DNA from: GCA-002727735 sp036159515
Lineage (GTDB): Bacteria > Bacteroidota > Bacteroidia > Flavobacteriales_D > Parvicellaceae
DNA length: 55,122 bases
Direction of reading: 5' to 3'
Assembly: GCA_036159515.1 (NCBI GenBank)
Contig: JAYYEV010000010.1
Coordinates: 1-55,122, forward strand
In this document: positions 46,477-55,122 of the stretch, piece by piece
How positions within the stretch are numbered: position 1 is the stretch's first letter
How the letters are laid out: each line of letters starts with the position of its first letter
Notes under the pieces: model-generated
What the model was told of the DNA's origin: nothing
Database searches by the model: none
What the model saw: the letters and a program-made list of their open reading frames with translations, nothing else
Position numbers and translations under genes: made by a program

Positions 46477-47226
46477 TTATCCTTTTTTAATATTCGCTGA
46501 TAAAAACTCTCTGTTCATTCTTGAAATATTATCAAGAGAAATACCCTTAGGACATTGAACTTCGCAAGCTCCAGTATTGGTGCAATTTCCAAATCCCTCT
46601 TCATCCATTTTGTTGACCATATTCAGTACCCTGTCTTTTGCTTCCACTTGTCCCTGTGGGAGTAATGCGAATTGGGATACTTTTGCTGACACATATAGCA
46701 TTGCGGATGAATTTTTACAGGAAGCTACGCATGCGCCACAACCAATACAAGTTGCCGCATCAAATGCCATGTCTGCATTATCTTTTGGAATGGGAATAGC
46801 ATTAGCGTCTTGTGTATTTCCAGATGTATTAACTGAAATATATCCTCCTGCATGTTGTATTCTGTCAAAAGCTGATCGATCAACGACCAAGTCTTTAACA
46901 ACTGGAAATGCATTTGCTCTAAATGGTTCAATGAAGATGGTGTCACCATCTTTAAATTTTCTCATGTGAAGCTGGCATGTAGTAACTCTACGGTCTGGGC
47001 CATGTGCTTCGCCATTTATGTAAAGTGAGCACATACCGCAAATCCCTTCTCTACAATCATGATCAAATGCGATAGGTTCTATTCCTTTTTCAATAAGTTC
47101 CTCATTTAACACATCTAACATTTCTAAAAACGACATATGTTCAGAAACATTTTGAATTTCATAATCGACCATTGAGCCTTTATCATTGGCATCTTTTTGT
47201 CTCCAGATTTTAAGTTTTAAATTCAT
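46477..47226 (-). CDS. sdhB: Succinate dehydrogenase/fumarate reductase iron-sulfur subunit
   Basis: The product is 249 residues. The [2Fe-2S] cluster ligands are Cys58, Cys63, Cys66 and Cys84; the [4Fe-4S] motif CIGCGACVASC spans 160-170; the third cluster uses Cys215, Cys221 and Cys225 (NCTNTGACEVQCPKG). It passes electrons from the flavoprotein to the cytochrome b subunit and menaquinone. It is the last gene of sdhCAB, 8 bases after sdhA. Confidence 0.96.
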   Translation of the reverse strand: MNLKLKIWRQKDANDKGSMVDYEIQNVSEHMSFLEMLDVLNEELIEKGIEPIAFDHDCREGICGMCSLYINGEAHGPDRRVTTCQLHMRKFKDGDTIFIEPFRANAFPVVKDLVVDRSAFDRIQHAGGYISVNTSGNTQDANAIPIPKDNADMAFDAATCIGCGACVASCKNSSAMLYVSAKVSQFALLPQGQVEAKDRVLNMVNKMDEEGFGNCTNTGACEVQCPKGISLDNISRMNREFLSANIKKG

Positions 47227-47234
47227 GATGTGTT

Positions 47235-49238
47235 TTATTTATATGATCTTTCTTTCACTTCAATATTGTCAAAAACCAATTCTTCTTTATGTAATACGGC
47301 TTTTGAAGGTTCACCTTTATACTCCCAAGCTGAAACATAAGTATAGTCTTTGTCATTTCTCTTCGCTTCGCCTTCTGGTGTGGCAAATTCTTCCCTAAAG
47401 TGTCCTCCACAAGATTCATTTCTTTCTAATGCATCTTTTGCAAATAGCTCACCTAACTCTAAAAAATCAGCAACCCTACCCGCTTTTTCCAATTCTTTGT
47501 TCATTTCATGTAGACCACCAGGTACTTTGACATTTTTCCAAAAATCGTCCCTAAGATCCTTAATATCTTTCATGGCTTTCTTAAGCCCTTCTTCAGTCCT
47601 TGCCATACCACACTCGTCCCACATTATTTTCCCTAATTTTTTATGGTAGTAGTCCACAGAATGTTTTCCGTTATTGTTTATTAGACTGTTTAGTTGTTCT
47701 TTAACCTTACTTTCAGCTTCTTCAAATTCTTTTGTTTCAGTAGATATCGGACCTGTTCTAATGTCATCAGAAAGGTAATCTCCAATGGTGTAAGGCAATA
47801 CAAAATATCCATCAGCTAACCCTTGCATTAAAGCGGAAGCTCCAAGCCTATTGGCTCCGTGATCAGAAAAATTAGCTTCACCAATCGCATATAATCCCGG
47901 AACTGATGTCATTAGATTGTAGTCTACCCATATTCCTCCCATGGTGTAATGAACTGCAGGGTATATCATCATAGGTGTTTCATACGGATTTTCATCTACT
48001 ATCTTCTCATACATCTGAAATAAGTTACCGTATTTTGATTTCACAATTTCTTGACCTAGTTTTTTAACTAAGGATGAATCGTTTTCATCAAAACCTTTTA
48101 ACAATGCCTGTTCTTTACCATATCGCATAATGGCTGAACTAAAATCAAGGAAGACCGCTTCCCCTGTTTGGTTTACTCCAAATCCCGCATCACATCTTTC
48201 TTTTGCTGCCCTTGAAGCTACGTCTCTTGGAACTAGATTACCAAATGCAGGATATCTTCTTTCTAAATAATAATCTCTATCTTCTTCTTTAATTTCCGTA
48301 GCTCTAAGAGTGCCATTACGAAGCGACTCTACGTCTTCTATCTTTTTAGGAACCCAAATTCTACCGTCATTTCTCAATGACTCTGACATCAATGTGAGTT
48401 TAGATTGATACTCACCAGATCTAGGAATACATGTAGGGTGAATTTGGGTATAACACGGATTAGCAAAGTAAGCTCCTTTTTTATGTGCTTTCCATGCTGC
48501 AGTCACATTACTTCCCATAGCATTAGTAGATAAAAAATAAACATTACCATAGCCTCCCGAAGCCAATACCACTGCATGTGCAGAATGTCTTTCTATTTCT
48601 CCTGTAGTTAGGTTTCTTGCAATGATTCCCCTGGCTTTTCCATCTACAATCACCACGTCCAACATTTCATGACGATTATACATTTTTATCTTTCCTCTTG
48701 CAATTTGTCTATTCATAGCAGAATAAGCACCCAATAAAAGTTGCTGACCTGTTTGACCTTTTGCATAAAATGTTCTAGAAACCAGTACTCCACCAAAAGA
48801 TCTATTATCTAATAATCCACCGTAATCTCTTGCAAATGGAACACCTTGTGCAACACATTGATCAATGATGTTAGTAGATACCTCAGCTAGTCTGTATACA
48901 TTTGCTTCTCTAGAGCGGTAATCACCCCCTTTTACAGTGTCATAAAATAAACGGTAGGTTGAATCTCCATCACCTTGATAATTTTTTGCTGCATTTATAC
49001 CTCCTTGAGCAGCTATGGAATGTGCTCTTCTTGGACTATCTTGATAACAAAATGTTTTTACATTATAACCTAGCTCAGCTAGAGTTGCGGAAGCTGATCC
49101 ACCAGCTAAACCAGTGCCCACTACGATTACATCTATATTACGTTTATTAGCCGGATTTACAAGATCAATACTATCCTTGTAATTAGTCCATTTATTTTTT
49201 AAATCTCCCTTTGGAACGCCAGAATTTAAATTTCCCAT
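47235..49238 (-). CDS. sdhA: Succinate dehydrogenase/fumarate reductase flavoprotein subunit
   Basis: The product is 667 residues. The FAD-binding motif GTGLAGGSASA is at 41-51 and the histidine that binds FAD covalently is His73 in AHSIAAQGGINA. HPTCIPRSGEYQ is part of the substrate site, and the capping and helical domains follow. The length and motifs match the B-type (Bacteroidota/epsilon) quinone-coupled enzymes. It lies 10 bases after sdhC. Confidence 0.96.
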   Translation of the reverse strand: MGNLNSGVPKGDLKNKWTNYKDSIDLVNPANKRNIDVIVVGTGLAGGSASATLAELGYNVKTFCYQDSPRRAHSIAAQGGINAAKNYQGDGDSTYRLFYDTVKGGDYRSREANVYRLAEVSTNIIDQCVAQGVPFARDYGGLLDNRSFGGVLVSRTFYAKGQTGQQLLLGAYSAMNRQIARGKIKMYNRHEMLDVVIVDGKARGIIARNLTTGEIERHSAHAVVLASGGYGNVYFLSTNAMGSNVTAAWKAHKKGAYFANPCYTQIHPTCIPRSGEYQSKLTLMSESLRNDGRIWVPKKIEDVESLRNGTLRATEIKEEDRDYYLERRYPAFGNLVPRDVASRAAKERCDAGFGVNQTGEAVFLDFSSAIMRYGKEQALLKGFDENDSSLVKKLGQEIVKSKYGNLFQMYEKIVDENPYETPMMIYPAVHYTMGGIWVDYNLMTSVPGLYAIGEANFSDHGANRLGASALMQGLADGYFVLPYTIGDYLSDDIRTGPISTETKEFEEAESKVKEQLNSLINNNGKHSVDYYHKKLGKIMWDECGMARTEEGLKKAMKDIKDLRDDFWKNVKVPGGLHEMNKELEKAGRVADFLELGELFAKDALERNESCGGHFREEFATPEGEAKRNDKDYTYVSAWEYKGEPSKAVLHKEELVFDNIEVKERSYK

Positions 49239-49248
49239 ATTGTAATAC

Positions 49249-49935
49249 TTAATGCGATTGTGTTAAAAAGTGAAATAAAGCAATAAATACAAATCCTAAA
49301 GGCACAGCAATTGCAAAAACATTCCCAAATTTATGTAGGGATACTCTTTTCTTTCCATTTGCTAAACCTACGCTTTGAAAAGATGATTTAAATCCGTGTA
49401 ATAAATGCAATGATAAAAAGCCAAATGCCACTACATAAGCAATAACTCTAGGCAAACTTTGAAATTCATGTTGAAGTTCATGAAAGTAACGAAAGGACCC
49501 ATCAGCCATCAATCCAGACATATCACCAACCACATATTTAGTGTTTATTTCTGGAATCCAAAAGTCTAGAAAGTGAAGGGCAAGAAAAGCCAGTACAGTA
49601 ATACCACTAATGATCATATTTCTTGACATCCAAGAAGAACTAGTGGAAGGATTTTTGTATGCATAATCAGTAGTTCTAGCGTTTCTGTTTTTCAATTCTA
49701 AAACAAATCCCATAACAAAATGAAATACCACAGCAAATATCAATACAGGCTGTAACAAAAACTGAACTAATGGATTTGTTCCCATAAAGTGTGAAGCCTC
49801 GTTAAATGCTTCAGCACTAAATACTGAAAGCAAATTAATAGTAAGGTGTTGAGCTAAAAAAAACATTAAAAAAAGTCCCGAAAGAGCCATCAGAATTTTG
49901 TATCCTACAGATGTATAAAAGGTTGATTTACTCAT
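49249..49935 (-). CDS. sdhC: Succinate dehydrogenase cytochrome b558 subunit
   Basis: The product is 228 residues with five predicted membrane helices. Histidines suitable for two b hemes are in AQHLT (helix 1), FHFVMG (helix 2), LALHFLDFW (helix 3) and LHLLHGF (helix 4). A single membrane subunit, without sdhD, is characteristic of the diheme B-type enzyme. It leads the sdhCAB unit, with a -7 element at 49958-49965. Confidence 0.95.
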   Translation of the reverse strand: MSKSTFYTSVGYKILMALSGLFLMFFLAQHLTINLLSVFSAEAFNEASHFMGTNPLVQFLLQPVLIFAVVFHFVMGFVLELKNRNARTTDYAYKNPSTSSSWMSRNMIISGITVLAFLALHFLDFWIPEINTKYVVGDMSGLMADGSFRYFHELQHEFQSLPRVIAYVVAFGFLSLHLLHGFKSSFQSVGLANGKKRVSLHKFGNVFAIAVPLGFVFIALFHFLTQSH

Positions 49936-49957
49936 AGTGAAATTTCGTTATTTCGAC

Positions 49958-49965
49958 CAAAAATA
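49958..49965 (-). promoter_or_regulatory. -7 element (TATTTTTG) for sdhCAB
   Basis: The minus strand reads TATTTTTG, 22 bases before the sdhC ATG at 49935. Confidence 0.45.
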
Positions 49966-50052
49966 TACAAACATTAATTAAGGTCATTAGTTAGTTTAAT
50001 TATTTTTCAATATCGTTTAATATTTACTTCATTTTAAGAATAAAAGCACCAT

Positions 50053-50985
50053 CTATTTATTCATTTTCTTGATCTTATCAAGAATTACTAGAGCCATTTT
50101 CTCCTTTGATTCTTGTGTCCAACCCGCTATGTGAGGAGTGAATATGACATTTTTGTATTGAGCTAAAGATTTGAATGTTGGATCATCCGTATACGAAAAC
50201 CTTTCAAAAGATGGGGATTCCAATTCCATCACATCTAGGCATGCGCCTTTTATTTTTTTGTTTTCTATTCCCTTTAAAAGATCTTCTAAAACTACAGACT
50301 GACCTCTTGCCGTATTAATAAGGAAAAAAGGTTTTTTGAATGAATTAATAAATGTACTATTCACCAATTTTTTAGTTTCATAGCTTTGAGGAGTGTGAAG
50401 ACTAACAAAGTCTGCATTGTTGAAAATATAGTTCATATCGACCTCCTTTACGTATGGGTCTGAAAAATTAGATTTGTATTTATCAAATGCAATAACTTGC
50501 ACATCAAAACCCGAAAGTCTTCTAGCCAAAGCCTCTCCCATAAATCCATAGCCAATCAAGGCAAAAACTTTTCCATTTAACTCAATTCCTCTATTTTCTT
50601 CTCTTAACCAAACTCCATTTTTCACTTCTGTATTTGCTGAATTTATGTTATTTAATAAACTCAAAATCATTCCCATGGTATGTTCTGCCAGCGCATCTCT
50701 ATTGCCTTCAGGACTACGAAACACCCTTATATCTGCTTGCTGACAATAATTTAAGTCAATATTTTCTAACCCCGCTCCGGGTCTTGCGATAAACTTTAAA
50801 TATTTAAATTGGCTTAGTAGAGTCGCATTTAATGGGATACTAGATCTTATAAATATTCCATTTATATCAAGGTGATTTTTAATATCTTCCGTGGTAAACC
50901 CTCTGCCATCTATAACTTCAAAATTCCATTTTTTCAATGTGTCATTAATGATGCGATGAAAATCATCAAGGAGAATTACTTTCAT
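50053..50985 (-). CDS. D-2-hydroxyacid dehydrogenase (phosphoglycerate dehydrogenase-like)
   Basis: The product is 310 residues and NAD-dependent. The Rossmann motif is ALIGYGFMGEALARRL at about 142-157; the catalytic set is Arg227 (NTARGQ), a glutamate at 254 or 256 (DVMELE) and His285 (TPHIAGWT). ARPGAGLENID near 67-77 binds substrate. Length fits a short SerA without an ACT domain, but glyoxylate or other 2-ketoacid reductases cannot be excluded; no serC or serB is adjacent. It starts three bases after mgtE. Confidence 0.9.
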   Translation of the reverse strand: MKVILLDDFHRIINDTLKKWNFEVIDGRGFTTEDIKNHLDINGIFIRSSIPLNATLLSQFKYLKFIARPGAGLENIDLNYCQQADIRVFRSPEGNRDALAEHTMGMILSLLNNINSANTEVKNGVWLREENRGIELNGKVFALIGYGFMGEALARRLSGFDVQVIAFDKYKSNFSDPYVKEVDMNYIFNNADFVSLHTPQSYETKKLVNSTFINSFKKPFFLINTARGQSVVLEDLLKGIENKKIKGACLDVMELESPSFERFSYTDDPTFKSLAQYKNVIFTPHIAGWTQESKEKMALVILDKIKKMNK

Positions 50986-50988
50986 GTA

Positions 50989-52338
50989 CTAAAAATATAA
51001 TGCCCAACCAATCAAAAAGTAGATCAATAATCCAATGATGTCATTGGTGGTGGTAATAAAAGGGCCTGTAGCTAATGCTGGATCTATATCATATTTGTTT
51101 AAGACCAGAGGAACAAAAGTCCCAAATAAACCAGCATAGGTAAATACAGCTACTAAAGAAACTCCAATGGTGAGCGCTAAATCAAAATCACTTTTAGTGA
51201 TCCAGCAAAAAATTAGCGCGATAAAGGAACATATTAAGCCATTAAAAAGAGCTACTAATAACTCCTTTAGCATTTTTTTGGCTATTGAATCATAGTTAAG
51301 CGTATTATTTGCTAAAGATTGTACTATTAAAGCTGAAGACTGCACGCCTACATTACCACCCATAGCTAAAATTAGCGGAATGAATGAGGCCATGACCGCA
51401 TTTTCTCTTATGTGCCCTTCAAACATGCCTATAACATAGGCTCCTAAAATCCCTCCAAGCATTCCTATTAACAACCATGGTAATCTTGCTCTGCTAATTA
51501 CAAATAAGGAGTCTGTAGATTCTACCTTTTCTGAAATACCGCTAGCCATTTGATAATCTTTTTCTGCTTCTTCTTTTATGACATCTAAAGCATCATCTAT
51601 GGTAATACGCCCTAGCAATTCGCCTTTTTCATTTACTACAGGAATAACAACGAGGTCATACTTCTCCATTTTTGAGGCTACCGTTTCTGCCTCATCTTCA
51701 ACCTTCACAGAAATAGGGTCTGACTGGAAAATATCTTTAATTAATGTTTCGTCAGAAGCATATAAAAAACTTTTTAAAGAAAGGGTGCCTTTAAGTCTTT
51801 GTTTTGAGTCAACTACATAAATCGTGTAAACATGATCCACTTGTTCAACTTGTTCTCGGAATTTAGAAAGTGCTTTAGATACGCTCCAATTCCAATTTGC
51901 TGAAATGAAATCCAAATCCATAATTCCACCAGCACTATCTTCCTCATAATTTAAAAGCATAGATATTTCAGATGAATGTTCATCATCTTTAATGGCATCT
52001 AATACTTCCTCTTGTACTTCCTCAGGAAGATCTTGAATTACATCTGTAGCATCGTCAGCATACATCATCTCAAGCGATTCAGCAATTTCTTCAGCTGACA
52101 AGGATTCTAGAAACTTTTCTCTTATATCTTCCTCAATTTCAACTAAAACATCAGAAGATAACTCCTCATCCAAAAGTCTAAAAATATATTGTGCTTGTGG
52201 GAGGTTAACTACACGCATCACCTCTGCTATATCAACTGGGTGAAGTGAATGCAACTTATCTATCAAAAATTCATTTTCATTTCTTTCAATAGAAACAATA
52301 ACTTGATCGATAAAATCTTTGGTTATTTCAAATTGCAT
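50989..52338 (-). CDS. mgtE: Magnesium transporter MgtE
   Basis: The product is 449 residues. It has an acidic N-domain of helical repeats (about 1-130, HPVDIAEVMRVV ... LPEEVQEEVLDAI), two CBS domains (about 135-255) that sense magnesium, a plug helix, and five membrane helices from about 285 with the PLILAMGGNVGVQSSAL pore motif. The channel gates Mg2+ uptake at the inner membrane. It lies in a run after rsmA (54-base gap). Confidence 0.96.
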   Translation of the reverse strand: MQFEITKDFIDQVIVSIERNENEFLIDKLHSLHPVDIAEVMRVVNLPQAQYIFRLLDEELSSDVLVEIEEDIREKFLESLSAEEIAESLEMMYADDATDVIQDLPEEVQEEVLDAIKDDEHSSEISMLLNYEEDSAGGIMDLDFISANWNWSVSKALSKFREQVEQVDHVYTIYVVDSKQRLKGTLSLKSFLYASDETLIKDIFQSDPISVKVEDEAETVASKMEKYDLVVIPVVNEKGELLGRITIDDALDVIKEEAEKDYQMASGISEKVESTDSLFVISRARLPWLLIGMLGGILGAYVIGMFEGHIRENAVMASFIPLILAMGGNVGVQSSALIVQSLANNTLNYDSIAKKMLKELLVALFNGLICSFIALIFCWITKSDFDLALTIGVSLVAVFTYAGLFGTFVPLVLNKYDIDPALATGPFITTTNDIIGLLIYFLIGWALYF

Positions 52339-52392
52339 TCCAAAGGGTTAAATATTATCTGCGAAAATAAAAATTATTATAGCATAATGCCT

Positions 52393-53157
52393 TTAAATTT
52401 TTGATTCTAATAAATTAGTAAGCTCTATAAAATCATTTACACTTAATTGTTCAGGCCTTTTGGTCATCAGTTGATGACTAAGATTATGGTCCTTACATAA
52501 TCCTTTAATAGAATTTCTAACCATTTTTCTACGCTGATTAAAAGTAGATTTCACTACTTTAACAAATAGTATTTCATCGCAATTTAAATGCTGTTTATCA
52601 TTTCTTTCAAAGCGAATAACTCCGGATTTTACTTTGGGAGGAGGGTCAAAAACTTCTTCATTAACTGTAAATAAATAGGTTGTTACATAAAAAGCTTGTA
52701 TTAGCACTGAAAGAATCCCATATTTTTTTGTCCCAGGCTGAGCACAAATTCTTTCTGCCACTTCTTTTTGAAACATACCTACTAATTGAGTAATTATGGA
52801 TCTATTTTCAAATACCTTGAACACAATTTGAGAAGAAATATTATAAGGGAAATTGCCAACAACAGTAAATGGATTTTCAAAAACAGTTCCCCAATTTTCC
52901 TTTAAAACATCTCTTTGTTTGAGTTTTAAGTTAGGATAATGAAGAGTTAAATATTGTATTGATTCCCTGTCAACTTCATAAGCAACCAATGTAAATTTTT
53001 TCTCAACTAAAAATTGTGTTAATGCTCCTGTACCTGGGCCAATTTCAAGCACATTTTGGTTGGATTCATAAATTAAGACAGCATCCGCTATTCTTTTGCA
53101 AATTTGGACATCTTTAAGAAAGTGTTGACCAAGATGTTTTTTAGGAACTACTTTCAT
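52393..53157 (-). CDS. rsmA: 16S rRNA dimethyladenosine transferase
   Basis: The product is 254 residues and dimethylates two adjacent adenines near the 3' end of 16S rRNA. It has KKHLGQHFLKD at 6-16, the SAM-binding EIGPGTG at 38-44, and the catalytic GNFPYNIS at 101-108. It starts three bases after the ABC exporter and precedes mgtE, an rsmA-mgtE order I recall from other Bacteroidota. Also called ksgA. Confidence 0.97.
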   Translation of the reverse strand: MKVVPKKHLGQHFLKDVQICKRIADAVLIYESNQNVLEIGPGTGALTQFLVEKKFTLVAYEVDRESIQYLTLHYPNLKLKQRDVLKENWGTVFENPFTVVGNFPYNISSQIVFKVFENRSIITQLVGMFQKEVAERICAQPGTKKYGILSVLIQAFYVTTYLFTVNEEVFDPPPKVKSGVIRFERNDKQHLNCDEILFVKVVKSTFNQRRKMVRNSIKGLCKDHNLSHQLMTKRPEQLSVNDFIELTNLLESKI

Positions 53158-53160
53158 AAA

Positions 53161-54990
53161 TTACTTAATCGATTGTAAATCAATAAATCTTTTGTAATAC
53201 TGATTTTTCGTGATTAATTCCTCATGAGTTCCCATTTCCACAATTTTACCTTTATCAAGTACTACAATTTTATGAGCATTTTGAATGGTTGATAATCGGT
53301 GAGCAATAACTAATGATGTTCTATTTTTCATAAGTCTATCTAGTGCAACTTGTACCGCTTTTTCAGATTCTGTATCAAGAGATGAAGTGGCCTCATCCAA
53401 AATAAGAATTTGAGGATTTTTATAAAGTGCCCTTGCAATACTTATTCTTTGTTTTTGTCCTCCAGACAACTTATTACCACCATCTCCGATATTGGTTTCA
53501 TATCCGTTTTCTAACGAAATAATGAATTCATGAGCATTCGCCATTTTAGCTGCCTCAATAACTTGTTCTTTTTCAAAATCATCATCTCCAAAAGCAATAT
53601 TATTAAACACACTATCATTGAATAGGATAGACTCTTGGCTAACCACACCCATTAAATTTCTCAAGGTGGATAATCTTATATCCTTTACATTATGATTATC
53701 AATTTTAATTTCACCTTTTGATACATCATATAATCTGATCAATAAATCGGCTAGTGTTGTTTTTCCTGCACCTGAGTGTCCAACAAGAGCAACAGTTTCT
53801 CCTTGTAATACATGAAATGTAACATCGTTTAATATCTGTTTCTCATCATATTTAAAATGAATATGATTGAATTCAATTTTATCTTGGAATTGAAAATTTT
53901 CGTTGGTTTTAGGATTATCTGTTATTTTTTGATTCTCGTTCAGAATCGAATTTATTCTTTCTAGAGCAGCAATTCCTTGTGAGGAATCATAGATAGCTTT
54001 GGAGATGGATTTAAAAGGGGTAATTAATTGAGAAAATAAAATTAAATAACCAATAAAAACATCTGGAAGTATTTCATTTTCAAATACTAAATTCCCTCCA
54101 TACAACAATACACCTGCTGTAGCAATAACTCCTAAAAACTCGCTTATGGGCGACGCCATAAATACTTTTCTTGTTACGCTCAGCATAAGCCTGTATAAAT
54201 AATGACTTTGTTTTTTAAATCGATTATATATAAACTGTTGTGCACTAAAACTTTTGATTATTCTGAGTCCGTAAAGTGTCTCTTCCGTCATGGAAAGCAT
54301 ATTTCCAGCATTTTCTTGTCCGAGTTTTGATTTCTTTTTTAAACCACTGCTGATTCGAGAAATTATTAACCCAGCAAAAGGAAGAAAAATGATAATAAAT
54401 AAAGTGAGTTTTACACTAATTAAAAACAGGGTGATAAAATAACCTAGTATGTAAAAAGGATCTTTAAATATGGCATTTGTTGTGGCCTTTAGAGATAGTT
54501 CAAGCTCTTTCAAATCAACAGAAAATCTAGATAGGATATCTCCTTTTTTTTCCTCTGAATAAAATGCCATGGGTAAATACAAGATCTTTTGAAACAAAGA
54601 ATTCCTATATTTTAGGGCGCTTGACTGAACTAAATCGGAGAGAAAAAATGTACTTAAAAATGTAAATAGGTTTTTAAGAAAAACCATTGTTACTAAAAAA
54701 ATACAAATTACAATTAAGGTTTGATACCTTCCTTCAATAAGGGCGTAATTGGATAATTGATAATTAAAATGATCAATTATACTTTCTTTTGAAAATGTAA
54801 AAGTTTCTGGATCATTGAGGGATAATGCTTGAATAGATTCTTTAGTGTTAAAAATTACTCTTAGTAAGGGAATAATCATAGCAAATGAAAACAGCGAAAA
54901 AAACATGGCTAAAATGTTAAATACCAAGTTAAAAAACAGCGTGTTTTTAAACTGCAATGTGATTTTAGCTATACTGAACAAATTTTTCAT
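53161..54990 (-). CDS. ABC exporter, MsbA-like fused permease-ATPase
   Basis: I chose ATG 54990 (MKNLFSIAK, 609 residues) because an earlier ATG at 55002 falls within the -7 element. Six membrane helices occupy about 20-330. The nucleotide-binding domain (counted from the earlier ATG) has Walker A GHSGAGKT at 408-415, signature LSGGQ at 512-516, Walker B ILILDE at 532-537 and the H-loop His568. Half-transporters like this dimerise to export lipids, lipid A or drugs. MsbA is the likeliest family, but substrate is not readable. Confidence 0.9.
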   Translation of the reverse strand: MKNLFSIAKITLQFKNTLFFNLVFNILAMFFSLFSFAMIIPLLRVIFNTKESIQALSLNDPETFTFSKESIIDHFNYQLSNYALIEGRYQTLIVICIFLVTMVFLKNLFTFLSTFFLSDLVQSSALKYRNSLFQKILYLPMAFYSEEKKGDILSRFSVDLKELELSLKATTNAIFKDPFYILGYFITLFLISVKLTLFIIIFLPFAGLIISRISSGLKKKSKLGQENAGNMLSMTEETLYGLRIIKSFSAQQFIYNRFKKQSHYLYRLMLSVTRKVFMASPISEFLGVIATAGVLLYGGNLVFENEILPDVFIGYLILFSQLITPFKSISKAIYDSSQGIAALERINSILNENQKITDNPKTNENFQFQDKIEFNHIHFKYDEKQILNDVTFHVLQGETVALVGHSGAGKTTLADLLIRLYDVSKGEIKIDNHNVKDIRLSTLRNLMGVVSQESILFNDSVFNNIAFGDDDFEKEQVIEAAKMANAHEFIISLENGYETNIGDGGNKLSGGQKQRISIARALYKNPQILILDEATSSLDTESEKAVQVALDRLMKNRTSLVIAHRLSTIQNAHKIVVLDKGKIVEMGTHEELITKNQYYKRFIDLQSIK

Positions 54991-54999
54991 AAGAAGAAA

Positions 55000-55007
55000 C
55001 AAAGTTA
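55000..55007 (-). promoter_or_regulatory. -7 element (TAACTTTG) for ABC exporter-rsmA-mgtE run
   Basis: The minus strand reads TAACTTTG, ending 10 bases before ATG 54990 and overlapping the alternative ATG at 55002. It therefore supports the shorter start. Confidence 0.4.
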
Positions 55008-55077
55008 ATATAGTTGATGAACTATTTCATAAAACAACCAATACGATGAGGTATTGTGATCAACTGATTAGTTTTTC

Positions 55078-55085
55078 TAAATTTG
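55078..55085 (+). promoter_or_regulatory. -7 element (TAAATTTG) for the gene at the right edge
   Basis: TAAATTTGC with a TTG at 55054-55056 about 21 bases upstream fits the Bacteroidota -33/-7 pair. The ATG at 55094 follows within nine bases, implying a leader of only a few bases. Confidence 0.45.
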
Positions 55086-55093
55086 CAACCTTC

Positions 55094-55122
55094 ATGAGTA
55101 TAAGACGGGAAAAAGTTGCAAA
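55094..55122 (+). CDS. rbfA: Probable start of ribosome-binding factor A (3' end outside window)
   Basis: Only nine complete codons are visible (MSIRREKVA), followed by the edge. RbfA proteins typically open with a short SxRxxKVA-like sequence, and the promoter element immediately before supports a gene start here. The call rests on very little sequence. Confidence 0.4.

Noticed and set aside
1..55122. CRISPR arrays, phage genes, transposases, restriction or toxin-antitoxin systems
   Set aside because: No repeated spaced units and no protein with such motifs were found; gene-free gaps are too short for rRNA, and no tRNA T-arm pattern was recognised in them.

Overview
The window looks like core chromosome of a low-GC member of the Bacteroidota, most probably order Flavobacteriales. 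The grounds are secreted proteins with type IX secretion (T9SS)-like C-terminal regions, a DUF4249 lipoprotein, a CarboxypepD_reg/TonB receptor, a B-type SdhCAB with a single cytochrome b subunit, an unusually short AtpC, a bacterial GGGP synthase, weak Shine-Dalgarno sequences, and repeated TAnnTTTG elements (the Bacteroidota -7 promoter motif) just upstream of first genes. Genus-level placement is not possible by eye. I saw no rRNA, tRNA, CRISPR array, prophage, insertion sequence or other sign of recent transfer.

Layout. 1-3002: a TonB-dependent receptor cut by the window edge, a basic secreted protein, and a two-gene unit of a Rieske-fold lipoprotein that has lost both histidine ligands plus an unknown secreted protein. 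3007-10982 (minus): a tightly packed seven-gene run folE-cysS-M14 peptidase-C1 peptidase-yidD-ACMSD-like amidohydrolase-M1 peptidase. 11114-14872 (plus): phosphopantetheinyl transferase, GGGP synthase, a glucosaminidase/LysM cell-wall hydrolase, prfB with its programmed +1 frameshift, and an ArsC-like protein. A 51-residue membrane ORF lies on the minus strand at 14869-15024. 15072-17521 (plus): fumC, a small membrane protein and an SPFH protein, closed by a terminator shared with the convergent nrdB-nrdA pair (17593-21019). 21452-24247: a DUF3109 gene divergent from glyS-rnhB. 24539-26287 (minus): atpD-atpC without the rest of the ATP synthase genes. 26438-27938 (plus): ribF and a leucine-rich-repeat protein. 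27935-32388 (minus): metB-like gene, M43 protease, DUF4249 lipoprotein. 32498-35475 (plus): EamA transporter, yicC, gmk, nadD. 35477-39462 (minus): a lipoprotein/YqaE hybrid, an OmpA-type lipoprotein and a family-5 solute-binding lipoprotein. 39578-43018 (plus): a 1146-residue secreted, beta-rich protein. 43015-44805 (minus): lepA. 44968-46475 (plus): metF and an unknown secreted protein. 46477-49935 (minus): sdhCAB. 50053-54990 (minus): ABC exporter, rsmA, mgtE and a D-2-hydroxyacid dehydrogenase. The probable first codons of rbfA lie at the right edge.

Most genes are housekeeping: translation (cysS, glyS, prfB, lepA, rsmA, rbfA), nucleotide and cofactor supply (nrdAB, gmk, folE, metF, ribF, nadD), energy (fumC, sdhCAB, atpDC) and export or digestion of peptides. 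I found no clear new multi-gene system. The most distinctive items are the histidine-less Rieske-like lipoprotein, the large 1146-residue protein, the lipoprotein/YqaE hybrid, promoters that sit almost on the start codon at lepA, the ABC exporter and rbfA, and a gene-free stretch at 36155-36572 carrying two matched hairpins.
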